64,000 nucleotides of DNA, taken from contig CM055266.1 in assembly GCA_029237695.1 (NCBI GenBank), positions 9,565,805-9,629,804 on the forward strand, given 5' to 3'. Of the stretch, positions 53,973-63,550 are shown piece by piece. Both the position numbers and the translations under genes were made by a program. Source of the DNA: Conchocele bisecta (Eukaryota; Mollusca; Bivalvia; Lucinida; Thyasiridae). A model generated the notes under the pieces. That model was not told the DNA's origin. It searched no databases and was given only the letters and a program-made list of their open reading frames with translations. Each line of letters begins with the position of its first letter. The stretch's first letter is position 1.

Positions 53973-54327
53973 GGCTCCAGATAAGGTGCATATCGGCGTA
54001 TTTTACACACTTATCTTAGCAGAATACGCATTGATTATCAAAAGTGGGAGTACAACATACTCGCAACAATGTGAAAATATGCATTGATCTTCAAATTGAG
54101 TAGTGAAAATACTGTAAAGTTGAAAATTTACTTAGCCGAGCTGCAAAAAAGTGTTTGTTTTTTGCAGCTCAAATAAGTGAATGTTTAAATCTGTTATATT
54201 GTTTATCATTTGTTCCCTATTTAGCAATGAAGAAAATCAATAATCCATTTGTAAAAGTAAAATAAGCAATGATTTTGAAATCAGGGTGTATAGTATGCTT
54301 TAGACACAAAGCTTATCTGGAGCTCTG
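53973..54327. mobile_element. Palindromic element family L, copy
   Basis: GCTCCAGATAAGGTGCATAT to (inverted) ACAAAGCTTATCTGGAGC. Inner pair GCCGAGCTGCAAAAAAGTGT and GTTTTTTGCAGCTCAAATAA. Confidence 0.82.
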
Positions 54328-54368
54328 GGTTTTATGGTTATATGTTTGAAACGGTTTATTTTTATTAA

Positions 54369-54599
54369 CCCTTTTGATACCACAGGACTGTATAATGGTA
54401 TTGGCAAACAGTGTAGATCCAGATGAGACGGCTCGTGACGAGCCGTCTCATCAGGATCTGCACATTTTGCAAGTAATTTTCTTATTTTTGATATACAAAA
54501 AACAACGTAAATGGACAAGTCTGAAAATCATTTTGTGGCGATTGGATTGGTTGCAAAATTAACATCAAAATCCATTCCAGTTACGTAGGGGTGAAAGGG
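54369..54599 (+). mobile_element. MITE family C, full copy
   Basis: CCCTTTTGATACCACAGGAC to TACGTAGGGGTGAAAGGG. TTAA at 54365-54368 and 54600-54603. Core GACGGCTCGTGACGAGCCGTC. Confidence 0.95.
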
Positions 54600-54603
54600 T
54601 TAA

Positions 54604-55017
54604 GTTTAATACAGAGTGAAAAGCGATTAGAAAATGTTGCAATTTCTGTAGGGTTGCCATATGATACATGTACACATAGCAACATTGCAATGTACCATAA
54701 GTTATCAGCGAGCGAAGACATTCCGAGGCAAAACCTAATTAGTTACTACAATAAGTTCTCACCATTTCTACCATATCACCACGCAACGCTTGTAAAACAA
54801 AATCTCACCAGAATCGAAGAACATCCATCAAAGGAAATTAGTTCACACTTCGAAATGTTAAGAAAATCCATGAAAATGGTACTGGTAGCTCTTGCCACAT
54901 TATTATCATGCTTGTGTATATTATGTACTATATCCAGGAGTGTCAGATGTGCAAATCCAGATAAGCACAATATCTACCTTTATTTTGCATATATTTTTTG
55001 CGATTTCACCTCAAAAC
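54604..55017 (+). other. Non-repetitive stretch with a 143-codon open frame
   Basis: A frame from 54591 to 55022 (+) has a hydrophobic run MVLVALATLLSCLCILCTI but starts inside a MITE end and has no splice borders or family signature that I recognise. It ends in a palindrome at 55018-55085. I do not call it a gene. Confidence 0.3.
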
Positions 55018-55085
55018 CATGAAAATTGGGGTGCGTTAGAATCATCTCATCGAGATAATTCTAACAAACCCCAATTTTCGTGTAA
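55018..55085. repeat. Short perfect-arm hairpin
   Basis: CATGAAAATTGGGGTGCGTTAG and, inverted, CTAACAAACCCCAATTTTCG around AATCATCTCATCGAGATAATT. Possibly a minimal MITE; no target duplication identified. Confidence 0.7.
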
Positions 55086-55329
55086 TAGATGACGGAAAAA
55101 ACATGTACTTGTCAGGAACGCTGTTACTCGTGTGGTGCAATTACATGGATATGTCAATATTAGATGTGACACGTACGTTCGTGAAACATATAACATGAGA
55201 GCACAGCATGCAAGCTGTTTTAATCAATGTCACCATTAATTCCTTGGCAATTGCAGTTTAATTATCCTGCACTGACATGAACAGTGCTTGAGGAAAACAG
55301 AAAATTAAGATTACACTAGGGCAACAGTA

Positions 55330-55740
55330 GAGGATGGCAAAAACACATTAAATCCAAAAAAATATTTAAATGTAAGTACTTTTCCATCAATAACAAGAAA
55401 GTCACGCTCCCAAATGTTTTTATTTGATTTTATTTCGGAAAAAATATTTTCCTTATAGATTTTTAAAAAATTTGTGGATTGATTCGGAGTCAATTTACAA
55501 TTGTTTCATTTTTTTTTTTACTCCTCCCCCACCTCTTCCACCTCTTTTTCCCCGATGTTAAATTCCCATAGGAAAATCGTTTTTTTCGCTATTAAATCAG
55601 TATTTGATGGAATTTCATCAAACAAAACAAAATTGGGGATGGTGACTTTTTTGTTATTGGTGAAAAAGTACTTTAAAATTTAAATATTTTTTAGATTTAA
55701 TGGCCAAAAGTTCCTCAGCAGGAAAACGTAGAACAGACAG
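55330..55740. mobile_element. Palindromic element family J, fullest copy
   Basis: Left arm AAGTACTTTTCCATCAATAA and CAAGAAAGTCACGCTCCC. Right arm TTTGATGGAATTTCATCA, GGTGACTTTTTTGTTATTGG, AAAAAGTACTTTAAAAT and GAACAGACAGTAG. No transposase frame. Confidence 0.78.
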
Positions 55741-55959
55741 TAGTGTAATATCTATGCAAATGAGACTGCTATAGGAAACAAATTTGGTGATCATCATAGC
55801 CTCAATGTATGATGACGTGCTTATGAAATAAATGGAATGATCTAACATGATTTAATATGGTATTTATTGAACTTGGTACCTGATTTCAATACAAACTCAG
55901 ATAGCCTTGTTTCTTATGAAATCAGTAAACTTGTTTAATAAATATCATATTAAAATCAT

Positions 55960-56115
55960 AAACCATGCAAGATATGCAGTATGTAATTATCACTATTTTC
56001 ATAACCCATGCAAAACGCAGTATGTAATTATCACTATTTTCAGAACCCATGCAAAACGCAGTATGTAATTATCACTATTTTCATAACCCATGCAAAACGC
56101 AGTATGTAATTATCC
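55960..56115 (+). repeat. Tandem repeat, 4 units of about 41 bp
   Basis: CCATGCAAAACGCAGTATGT followed by AATTATCACTATTTTCATAA, the first unit slightly diverged. Confidence 0.92.
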
Positions 56116-56215
56116 GACCTTCATGATCACCTCAAGGTCAATGTATACAGTGTGTAGTTCTGATGATGCAGGATGTACAGTTTAGATATCTTCCACAGTA
56201 GTTAACCCTTTCAAC

Positions 56216-56442
56216 ACCACAGGCCTGTATAGAGGTATTGGCAAAAAGTGTAGATCCAGATGAGCCGGCTCCTTGACGAGCCTTCTCATCACAATCTGCA
56301 CTTTTTGCAACCAATTTTCATATATTTTTAGGAAAAAAACAACTTTTTATAAATGGACAAGTCTGATAATCATTTTTTGATGATTTGATTGGTGAAAAAA
56401 ATTAACATATCACAATCCATTCCAATTACTGAGGGATGAGGG
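56216..56442 (+). mobile_element. MITE family C, full copy
   Basis: CCCTTTCAACACCACAGGCC to ACTGAGGGATGAGGG. TTAA at 56212-56215 and 56443-56446. Core CCGGCTCCTTGACGAGCC. Confidence 0.93.
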
Positions 56443-56596
56443 TTAACAATTAGTGTGCGTGATACTTCAGCAAAGCCTGTTTGGATAAAGGCGTTTGTTG
56501 GTCTCTGACCTTCATGATCACCTCAAGGTCAATGTATACAGTGTGTAGCTCTGATGATGCAGGATGTACAGTTTAGAGATCTACCACTGTACTTAT

Positions 56597-56866
56597 CCAC
56601 TTTCAACACCACAGGCCTGTGTAGTGAGTGGTATTGGTGAACAGTGTAGATCCAGATGAGACGGCTCGTGACGAGCCGTCTCATCAGGATCTCCACTTTT
56701 TGCAAGTAATTTTCATATTTTTGAGAACAAAAACACCACCTTTTCATAAATGGACAAAAACACTCCCTTTTCATAAATGGACTTGTCTGAAAATAATTTT
56801 GGGATGGTTGAATTGGTTGCAAAATTAACATATCAAAATCCATTCCAGTTACTTAGGGTGAAAGGG
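56597..56866 (+). mobile_element. MITE family C with 40-bp internal duplication
   Basis: CACTTTCAACACCACAGGCC to TTACTTAGGGTGAAAGGG. TTAT on the left, TTAA (56867-56870) on the right. CCTTTTCATAAATGGAC occurs twice in a row. Confidence 0.92.
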
Positions 56867-56870
56867 TTAA

Positions 56871-57569
56871 GACATATGTCTGAAGTTTCCAATCACGAGC
56901 CAGCATAGTGATGCAACACATAACTCCCAGTGACATGCATGAACACAAACACCTCATACTGGGTGACCGGTATACAGAGGTTCAACTGTACAACAACCGT
57001 AGCTGATCCAGCAATACTGTACATTCTTGGAATCTGCAGACCTGCCAAGCACTTGCATGAAACACTTCGGCATCCATTAATTACGGCAATGCCAACCCAA
57101 CTGGTACAAGGCAAGCCGTAAATAATTAAATAAGCAAATTCTTAGATGATCCTTTATAGGCCAGTGATTATAACTCTACAAAATATCTCGGAATCTGCTC
57201 TCGGTTTTAACCACAGCTAAGTCTATGTCAATCAAATTTCATGTTTCAAAGTTGGTTGTATGTCCATTCAACAGAAAGGTCATATACAGACAGTTCAATT
57301 GATTGAGTGAACCAGACTTTAATGGAGACAAGTTATTTATTTACATTGTAAACTCGGTAGAACGTATCTGCACCTGTGTGTTGTGTGTGTGGCGGGGTTA
57401 CAATTTCAGCACTATGTGAATCCAAGTGATCTTGATCTGGTGCATGGATCCTTGCCACACACAAACATTCAGAGGCATGACATGTTTTTCTGATGGAATA
57501 GCGAACAGAGCAGATCCTGATCAGACTGTTCTGTATCTACACTGGTCACAAAACCCATAAGCCCATTGA
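56871..57569. other. Stretch with small repeat scraps
   Basis: Intron. A family H scrap lies at about 57485-57565 (GGAATAGCGAACAGAGCAGA, CACTGGTCACAAAACCCAT). Nothing else recognised. Confidence 0.4.
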
Positions 57570-57723
57570 TATGTTAATTTTGCAACCAATCCAACCATCA
57601 CAAAATGATTTTCAGACTATGGAAAGGGGGTGTTTTTTGTTCTCAAAAATATGAACATTACTTGCTCATCTGGATCTACACTGTTTGCCAATACCACAAT
57701 ACAGGCCTGTGGTGTTGAAAGGG
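57570..57723 (-). mobile_element. MITE family C, reversed, core lost
   Basis: ATGTTAATTTTGCAACCAAT, TCACAAAATGATTTTCAGAC, GGATCTACACTGTTTGCCAA, CCTGTGGTGTTGAAAGGG before TTAA (57724-57727). The CGACGAGCC core half is deleted. Confidence 0.85.
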
Positions 57724-57734
57724 TTAAACAGTTC

Positions 57735-58001
57735 AACCCAAATACAGTGGGGTCAGCGTGTGTAAGTGCACACACGAATGAACACGACAGGTTGGTTCCA
57801 ACCTGTCGTGTTCGTTCGTGTGTGCACTTACACGCTGACCCCTCTGTAACTGGAATGGATTACCGTAGACAAGGCCAATGACAAGGAGGTGTTTTTTCTC
57901 CTCTAAAAAATATTTGTAAAAGTGCAGATCCCGATGAGCTGCTCATCTGGGGTCTGCACTGTTTTCAAACACGGCTATAGAGGGCTGAAGTTTTGAAACG
58001 G
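57735..58001 (-). mobile_element. MITE family C, split by a palindrome
   Basis: CAACCCAAATA, then the insert, then TAACTGGAATGGATTACCG, AAAAGTGCAGATCCCGATGA, GCTGCTCATCTGGGGTCTGC and AGTTTTGAAACGG before TTAA (58002-58005). Without the insert it reads like the family wording AAGTAACTGGAATGG. Confidence 0.8.
57745..57846. mobile_element. Near-perfect 102-bp hairpin, TA-flanked
   Basis: CAGTGGGGTCAGCGTGTGTA, AGTGCACACACGAATGAACA and CGACAGGTTGG, then the inverse to TACACGCTGACCCCTCTG. TA at 57743-57744 and 57847-57848. Arms about 50 bp with only a few mismatches, so the insertion looks young. Confidence 0.93.
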
Positions 58002-58005
58002 TTAA

Positions 58006-58211
58006 CACCATTACATTCGGGTATGAACATTTTTAAATATTTTATTTTTGTTTTTCTTCTTTCTCAGTTAAAGTATATGTTGTGACCACTCATTTGAACC
58101 GTCTCGACGAGACGGTTCAAATGGTGGTCACGACATATACTTCTAAGCTCATAATAAGAAAATATTTAGGATTTTCCACACACAAAACGGCATATCCTCA
58201 GCATGAAATGG
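58006..58211 (+). mobile_element. MITE family D, full copy sharing TTAA with family C
   Basis: CACCATTACATTCGGGTATG after TTAA (58002-58005). Core GACCACTCATTTGAACCGTC and inverse. Ends CAGCATGAAATGGG before TTAA (58212-58215). Confidence 0.92.
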
Positions 58212-58867
58212 GTTAAGCTACACATACTCTGATAACTTTGAACCATTTCCCAGATTCTGATGTCATCTTGAACAAAAAGTAGTGATGTGCTGATGGGGAA
58301 TGATGTTATCAGATTCCAATTGGACCGATATTTGACAAAACAGGACTTGTTTCACTTCCGGCCGGTGTAGATCTTGATCAGGCAGATTGATCATCCCATC
58401 CGAGAAAAACTGGATTCATAAATGATGATCCTCTGACCGAGAACAGTGTAGACCCTGACTAGACGGCGGGGATGTCTTGAGAACAACTGGCAATTGGGGA
58501 TATCTTTTTATTCCATTGCAGATGGTTTGTGCAGCACATAGCGACATTGACTAATGTGATAGTGAAGTCAGCGTGTAGAAACATTATTCTTCCGATGGCG
58601 AACAGTGTAGACACTGACTAGACTGCGGTTGCGCAGGCTCGTCTGGGTCTTCACTGGTTGCAAAGGTGATACGCCTGAATTTGTCAGATCATGGCCCGGT
58701 TCATTTGCATTTTTTCCTCAAGTCTGTGAACACTCATCATTCTCCAAGCAGTAATTGCCAAGCTATTGGTTGCAGTTCAGCTTTCTACTTGGCCGATAAA
58801 ATCCGTGCACTATTTCTCTCATACTTAGCTGCTTTACGAGTATAATACATACCCATGCACAGATTAA
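58212..58867. other. Stretch without recognised features
   Basis: Intron. The words AATGGCGAACAGTGTAGAC, GCGCAGGCTCGTCTGGGTCT and TTCACTGGTTGCAAAG at 58595-58665 may be a diverged family H interior. Confidence 0.4.
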
Positions 58868-59095
58868 CCCATTTCAGACACGGATTTCACAAGGATTGAA
58901 GTTTACAAACAATTTTTCTCTCTATATTCTTTGTTTATCAACAAAAGTATACGTTGTTACCACTCATTTGAACCGTCTCGCCGAGACGGTTCAAATGAGT
59001 GGTAACAGCATATATTTTCACTGAGAAATGAAGAAAATATAAAAAAAAAATGGTATATTTAGATATCTGTGCATGGGTATACAGCATGAAATGGG
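58868..59095 (+). mobile_element. MITE family D, full copy
   Basis: CCCATTTCAGACACGGATTT after TTAA (58864-58867) to ACAGCATGAAATGGG before CTAA. Core TACCACTCATTTGAACCGTC and inverse. Confidence 0.93.
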
Positions 59096-60805
59096 CTAAG
59101 GCCAATTAAAACTGACTATTGAAAATATGGATGATGACAAATAAGCATATGAAGTTTCGAGCCAATCCGACTTGCAGCAACAGAGATAGTAGGTTACATC
59201 AAGAAATAATTAATTTTCTATCTTTGCGTCATACATCGGACAATACTGTAATTAGATATCTCGTCGCCATGGAAACTGCTTATTTGGACCACAGGTGGAA
59301 GACTCGGAACTGTGACACACAAAAAAATGCCCATTAAAAAAATCCATTACCCCACCCACTTGGTCTAATACAGTACTATGTTGTATATGAGCCGCGTCAC
59401 GAGAAAACCTGTCTTCGGGAGTCTTACGACATGACAAGATGTGACGTCATGAACTTAGCTGACGTAATTTCAGCCGAGATTTCGAATTATCGACGTTTGT
59501 CAGACCGCCATGTTAGGTTTGTTCCGTGGTGTTAAAGTTATCTAACGAACAGAACAACAACGCACCTCGGTCTTTTTATTATAGTAATACATTTTTACCA
59601 ATGTGAGCGTAAGAATTTGTTTAAATTGTATTTGAACCTTAGTTCAGTGTAAGATACATTCCCAAATACATCTATAATCGGGCATTAACTGTTATCGACC
59701 ACCATTTACAGGTGAAAACTCTGTGTAAGCTACATTTTTTATTTACATACAGATGGTCGGCAGCATATTTGTTGACCGATGTAGCCTGGGCCCGGTTTCC
59801 CGCACAACTATATGTTTCAGATCTGGTTAACTTGACGCAAATTTTCAGTTTATTGCTCAATTCTTTCTTTCTAATATAATGTATAAATCTAAAATTTAGC
59901 GCAACATTTACCGATTTTAAGAAAAGAATATCTCCTGCAAAAATAACAAAGCCATGGATGTTACGACTAGTATAGCCACATATCAGTCTCATCCGTGCAT
60001 ATGCGCCGTCTGATCAGAACATGTCCGCCATTCAGTCACTGCGGTATTCTTTCCCGATTACCGACAGGATATGGGTCACCGATCGTACATTTATTGCAGA
60101 TATAAGGTTCGGTTTTTTCAGCAGGTGGTCCAAGTACAGCTGTAAGCGGGACAATGTCGAGAACGTTAGACGTTTCTGTTATCTGAATATGAAAAGCATC
60201 AATCAGAATTAATATAAGAACTAGATACGGTGGGATGATATTTCAAGGCAACATATGTTGGGGACATAAGTATCATGGACCGTTAGTGACAATCTGCCAA
60301 GTCGTGACAAATGCAATATAAATACAAAAAGTCAAGAACTAGATGCAATAACTGTGGGATTATATTTCAAGGCAATATGTTGGGGACATTAGAGTAATGA
60401 ACTTCTAGTATTGTTCGGCGATTATCAAGGACCTCTTGACTTGAGGTGTTGTTATTATTTTACATCTTCCACCCTCTCATTGCTTCGTACTTTGGGACCC
60501 TCGCATTTTGAGTTGAGTCTCCAAAAGACAAACTGCTACCGTAACACTCCCAAAACAAACACAAGTCGGTGGTAGGACAAGCTGATCACAAGCTGTGGTA
60601 ACAAATGTCTCAAATATGTTACCATAGCCATCTTGTCCATGCGGCAGACTTCCACGCGCTACCCTTGAAGGTGGTCTCCCACTAGGCGAGTGAGAGACTG
60701 TGATGGAGTAGAGAGTAGAAATTACATGTAAGCGATACAGGCTTTTGCTCTCACGCTATTCGAGTGACTGTGAACTGTACATAGTGAGTTACGCATGGAA
60801 GTAAG

Positions 60806-60961
60806 CAGGGATTCCGCTGGGGAAAATAAAAAAATCGCCACTTCATAAAAATAAACAATTGGCGATAAAAATTTACAATTTTTGAAAATTGTAATTTTTT
60901 ATCGCCAATTGTTTATTTTTATCGCCAATTGCGAAAGTGGCGATCGCCAGCGGAATCCCTG
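60806..60961. mobile_element. Palindromic MITE with 6-bp target duplication
   Basis: 156 bp, ends CAGGGATTCCGCTGG and CCAGCGGAATCCCTG, flanked by AGTAAG at 60800-60805 and 60962-60967. Inside, AAATAAACAATTGGCGATAA and its inverse, plus TCGCCACTT / AAGTGGCGA. Confidence 0.93.
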
Positions 60962-61009
60962 AGTAAGGGTGTCTGTCATCAGACATGAACACTGCCTTTC
61001 AGAGCAAAC

Positions 61010-61310
61010 AGTTTTATATACCCACTTCTTTTTTAAAACTAAATGTGTATTTTGTTTTCGTCACGGGTGCCCGTCCGTCTGTCGGTCCGTCACGTTTCTT
61101 GTAAGAAGTAAAATGTTTTAACCGTAATAGGTAGGGACTTGAAACTTGGTGTATGCCTTCCTTATGGTGTGTAGATGCGCAGTGAATTTCGATTTTGATT
61201 CGACTCCTGGTCATGAATTATTTCCCCATTTTCAACTTTGCATTTGGGAAACGTGGGTATATTGCGATGGCGCGCCATCGACTGTGCTCTAGTTTTAATG
61301 TAATTTAATG
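61010..61310 (-). repeat. Dispersed repeat with CGTCCGTCTGTC motif
   Basis: TTTTCGTCACGGGTGCCCG, TCCGTCTGTCGGTCCGTCAC, GACTTGAAACTTGGTGTATG and the end GGGTATATTGCGATGGCGCG, CCATCGACTGTGCTCTAG. The layout (CG-rich PGACGG-type run near one end, hairpin GATGGCGCGCCATC near the other) matches other repeats here. No coding. Confidence 0.55.
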
Positions 61311-61870
61311 TTGAACGTATTGTTCTCCCCGTATTTATGTGTATTTCCATTTGAATATTTTTAACTAAACGGTCGTATATATTGAACTAAACGGTCAACC
61401 AATCAGTTAAATGCCCAGTAAACACGTCAAAAAGAAGAAATCAGCATACCTAATTCGAATACCCGCGCACGCTCATACTTGCTGGTACATGAACTTGCCA
61501 GTTTGACTATTTCGCTTTGCACATTCATGTGTTACCAAAAGACTCAAGCTCATCCGTCTTTACATTCATTATTCAAATGTTCAATTATTACATTCATTAT
61601 CCAAACGTGCTTCTAGTTAGATTATGTCAACTTGCAAACTGTTGTTACAAATGTTGGCGTATACTCTATGTGTAACGGTAGATACTGTAATGTCATATAA
61701 CGTCGCTTGAAGTCGCTTTTACGTGACGTCTCTTTTGCTCAAACGACCTGCATAGTGGTGTTGTATAAACTATAATATCTTAATGAATATTGCAGATATC
61801 ATGATCAAATAAAAAACGTTCATTTCATCATACAAATACCATTGTTATAGTAACAAAATGTCATATTGAT
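61311..61870. other. Stretch without recognised features
   Basis: AT-rich; TTGAACTAAACGGTC appears twice at 61360-61395. Nothing else seen. Confidence 0.4.
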
Positions 61871-62041
61871 CAAAAATTTCCCGAATACAGGTTTTCGCGC
61901 GACGCGGCTCATATATAAATAGATCAAGATACTGTATGAGACGAAGTGGGTGGGGTAATGGATTTTGTTTTGTGTCCCAGGTCCGAGTCTTCCACCTGTG
62001 ATTTGGACAAGTCTTGAATGCATGATTGTCTGTGTTTGTAT

Positions 62042-62266
62042 ATGTGGCTGTGACTGGAGAAATAGGGCTTATGGCTTTTGCGACCAGTGTAGATCCAGAT
62101 CAGTCTGTGCATACGCAGTCTGATCAGAATCTGCACTGTTCGCCATTTCATCAATAACACACTCGCCATGCTTCTAACACGCAATATACTTGTAGATCGT
62201 TATTGGGCTACAGGAACTGAACTGGTCACAAATCCCACAAGCCCCATTTCTCCAGTCACAGCCATA
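62042..62266. mobile_element. MITE family H, full copy
   Basis: ATGTGGCTGTGACTGGAGAA to CATTTCTCCAGTCACAGCCA. Interior GCGACCAGTGTAGATCCAGA and GATCAGAATCTGCACTGTTC. Confidence 0.9.
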
Positions 62267-62269
62267 TAG

Positions 62270-62524
62270 GAGACACACCATGTGATTTTGTACCTACTAA
62301 CATGTGAATTTTTCCTGAAATATATTTACAGAAACTTTGATATTTTCTGTAAATGACACGCAAGATTACAACATTTTCATAGCATATGCGGAATTATATT
62401 GCACATTTGCTATGCAAATTTCGTCAACTTTTGACGTTATTTGAAGAAATTATCGTAAATTTTGTAAATAATTTACATGAGATATTGCACATGTTCTAAG
62501 GTACAAAATCACACGGCATGTCTC
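62270..62524. mobile_element. MITE family G, full copy
   Basis: GAGACACACCATGTGATTTT to AAAATCACACGGCATGTCTC. Centre ATGCGGAATTATATTGCACAT. It starts three bases after the family H copy. Confidence 0.88.
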
Positions 62525-62604
62525 ACAAGTCTGATCTACCACAGCTGGTAACTCCCAGTAGCCAGCTGGATTGGAAATTTCAAAATCTGGAAGCTGAAAA
62601 TCAA

Positions 62605-62760
62605 CTGCCTTATAATGGTGTCATCTGCTGTTTATTTTTCTGGATGATTTGTCAGTGAAGGAGATGATAGTCATGCCTTATCAAAACATGTTTTTTCCTA
62701 AGAAATAAGCTAAAATGAAAAACAGCAGACGCCAATATTTATTTCCCACCTTTACAGGTT
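62605..62760 (+). mobile_element. MITE family A-like, diverged
   Basis: GTGTCATCTGCTGTTTATTT, GGAGATGATAGTCATGCCTT, AACAGCAGACGCCAATATTT, ending CCCACCTTTACAGG. Confidence 0.7.
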
Positions 62761-62762
62761 AG

Positions 62763-62965
62763 AATGCTGCAAATAAAAGTTGTGGTCTGCCGTTGTTTTC
62801 TAGTTTAATATCTTTTTTCTCAATAAAAACATGATTGGACAGCACTTTAGAATCATTTCCAATGGAAATGATTCTAAAGTTCTGTCAAACCATGTTTTGG
62901 GTGAGAAAAAATGTAAAATGAAAAATAACAGCAGACGACAAAATTTATTTCCCGCCGTTTACGGG
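62763..62965 (+). mobile_element. MITE family A next to a TMCC exon
   Basis: GAATGCTGCAAATAAAAGTT to TCCCGCCGTTTACGGG, right flank TTAA (about 62966-62969). Centre TTTCCAATGGAAATG. It ends less than 20 bp from the 5' splice site of the exon at 62985. Confidence 0.85.
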
Positions 62966-62984
62966 TTAAGGTATAAAAACTTAC

Positions 62985-63120
62985 ATATTTGCCGGCTGCT
63001 CTTGCCGATGTCTGTGCGGAGAACACACTAGAAGGGCCCGCTGTGGCTCACCACCGTTGCTAGGTGACGGTCCACGCAACCCATTCCCCAAGTGGTCCAC
63101 ATCCCGCTTCAATATCACGC
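62985..63120 (-). CDS. TMCC: TMCC-family gene, most upstream exon visible
   Basis: Exon of 136 bp. The acceptor CTGTTTGCAG ends at 63121 and the donor AT|GTAAGT occupies 62984-62979. In the frame fixed by the downstream exon it is open for 44 codons, VILKRDVDHLGNGLRGPSPS then NGGEPQRALLVCSPHRHRQE and QPAN, with AT left to form ATG with the G at 25810. The other two frames contain stops. The sequence is basic and low in conserved motifs, so placement rests on strong splice sites, an open frame and matching phase. It begins with two bases of a split codon, so an earlier exon must lie beyond the right edge. The intron to the next exon would be about 37 kb. Confidence 0.68.
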
Positions 63121-63131
63121 CTGCAAACAGA

Positions 63132-63361
63132 CCGGAGTGGTTGGTTAGTTTGTTGGTTGGTTAGCTGGTTGGCTATTTGGTTGGTTGTTTGCTTGATGTT
63201 TGGTTTCATTGGTTGGTTGGATGGTGTGTTGGTTGGAAGGTGTGTTGGTTGGTGTTTTGGTTCGTTGGTTGCTTGGATGGTGTTTTGGTTTGTTGGTTGC
63301 TTGGTGTTTTGGTTTGTTGGTTGTTTGGATGGTGTTTTGGTTGGTTGGTTGGTTGGTTGGT

Positions 63362-63412
<51 letters not shown>

Positions 63413-63550
63413 TTGGCTGGTTGGTTAGTTGTTTGGTTGGTGTGGTGTAGATTGGTTGGTTGGTGTGTTGGTTGGTGTGTTGGTTGGTTGGTCGGTCGGT
63501 CGGTCGGTCGGTCGGTCGGCCGGTAGGTCGGCCGGTCGGTTGGTTGGATT
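63132..63550. repeat. Simple repeat (TTGG/CTGG/TCGG)n
   Basis: Blocks of GGTTGGTT, GGCTGGCT (63355-63418) and GGTCGGTC (63490-63545) with interruptions. On the minus strand this sits just upstream of the acceptor at 63121 and gives a C/A-rich approach to the splice site. Open frames (GWLAG-type and QPTNQPT-type) are artefacts. Confidence 0.97.

Larger units (their letters stand above)
56119..56900 (+). repeat. Tandem duplication of about 393 bp including a family C MITE
   Basis: CTTCATGATCACCTCAAGGT starts at about 56119 and 56512. Each unit then has GTATACAGTGTGTAG, GATGATGCAGGATGTACAGT and a family C element. The insertion therefore preceded the duplication, or both inserts entered homologous sites. 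Confidence 0.88.
59281..62015. mobile_element. Pair of about 145-bp inverted repeats around 2.4 kb
   Basis: Left (59281-59430): CACAGGTGGAAGACTCGGAA, AAATCCATTACCCCACCCAC and TATGAGCCGCGTCACGAGAA. Right (61875-62015) is the inverse, TTCGCGCGACGCGGCTCATA, GTGGGTGGGGTAATGGATTT and CCGAGTCTTCCACCTGTG. The interior shows a two-copy duplication (60222 and 60339, GTGGGATGATATTTCAAGG) and the MITE at 60806. It may be one element with long terminal inverted repeats or two opposed copies of a dispersed repeat. No transposase frame seen. Confidence 0.65.

Noticed and set aside
54591..55022. 143-codon frame with a hydrophobic run
   Set aside because: It begins inside a MITE end and finishes in a palindrome; no family signature, no splice context.
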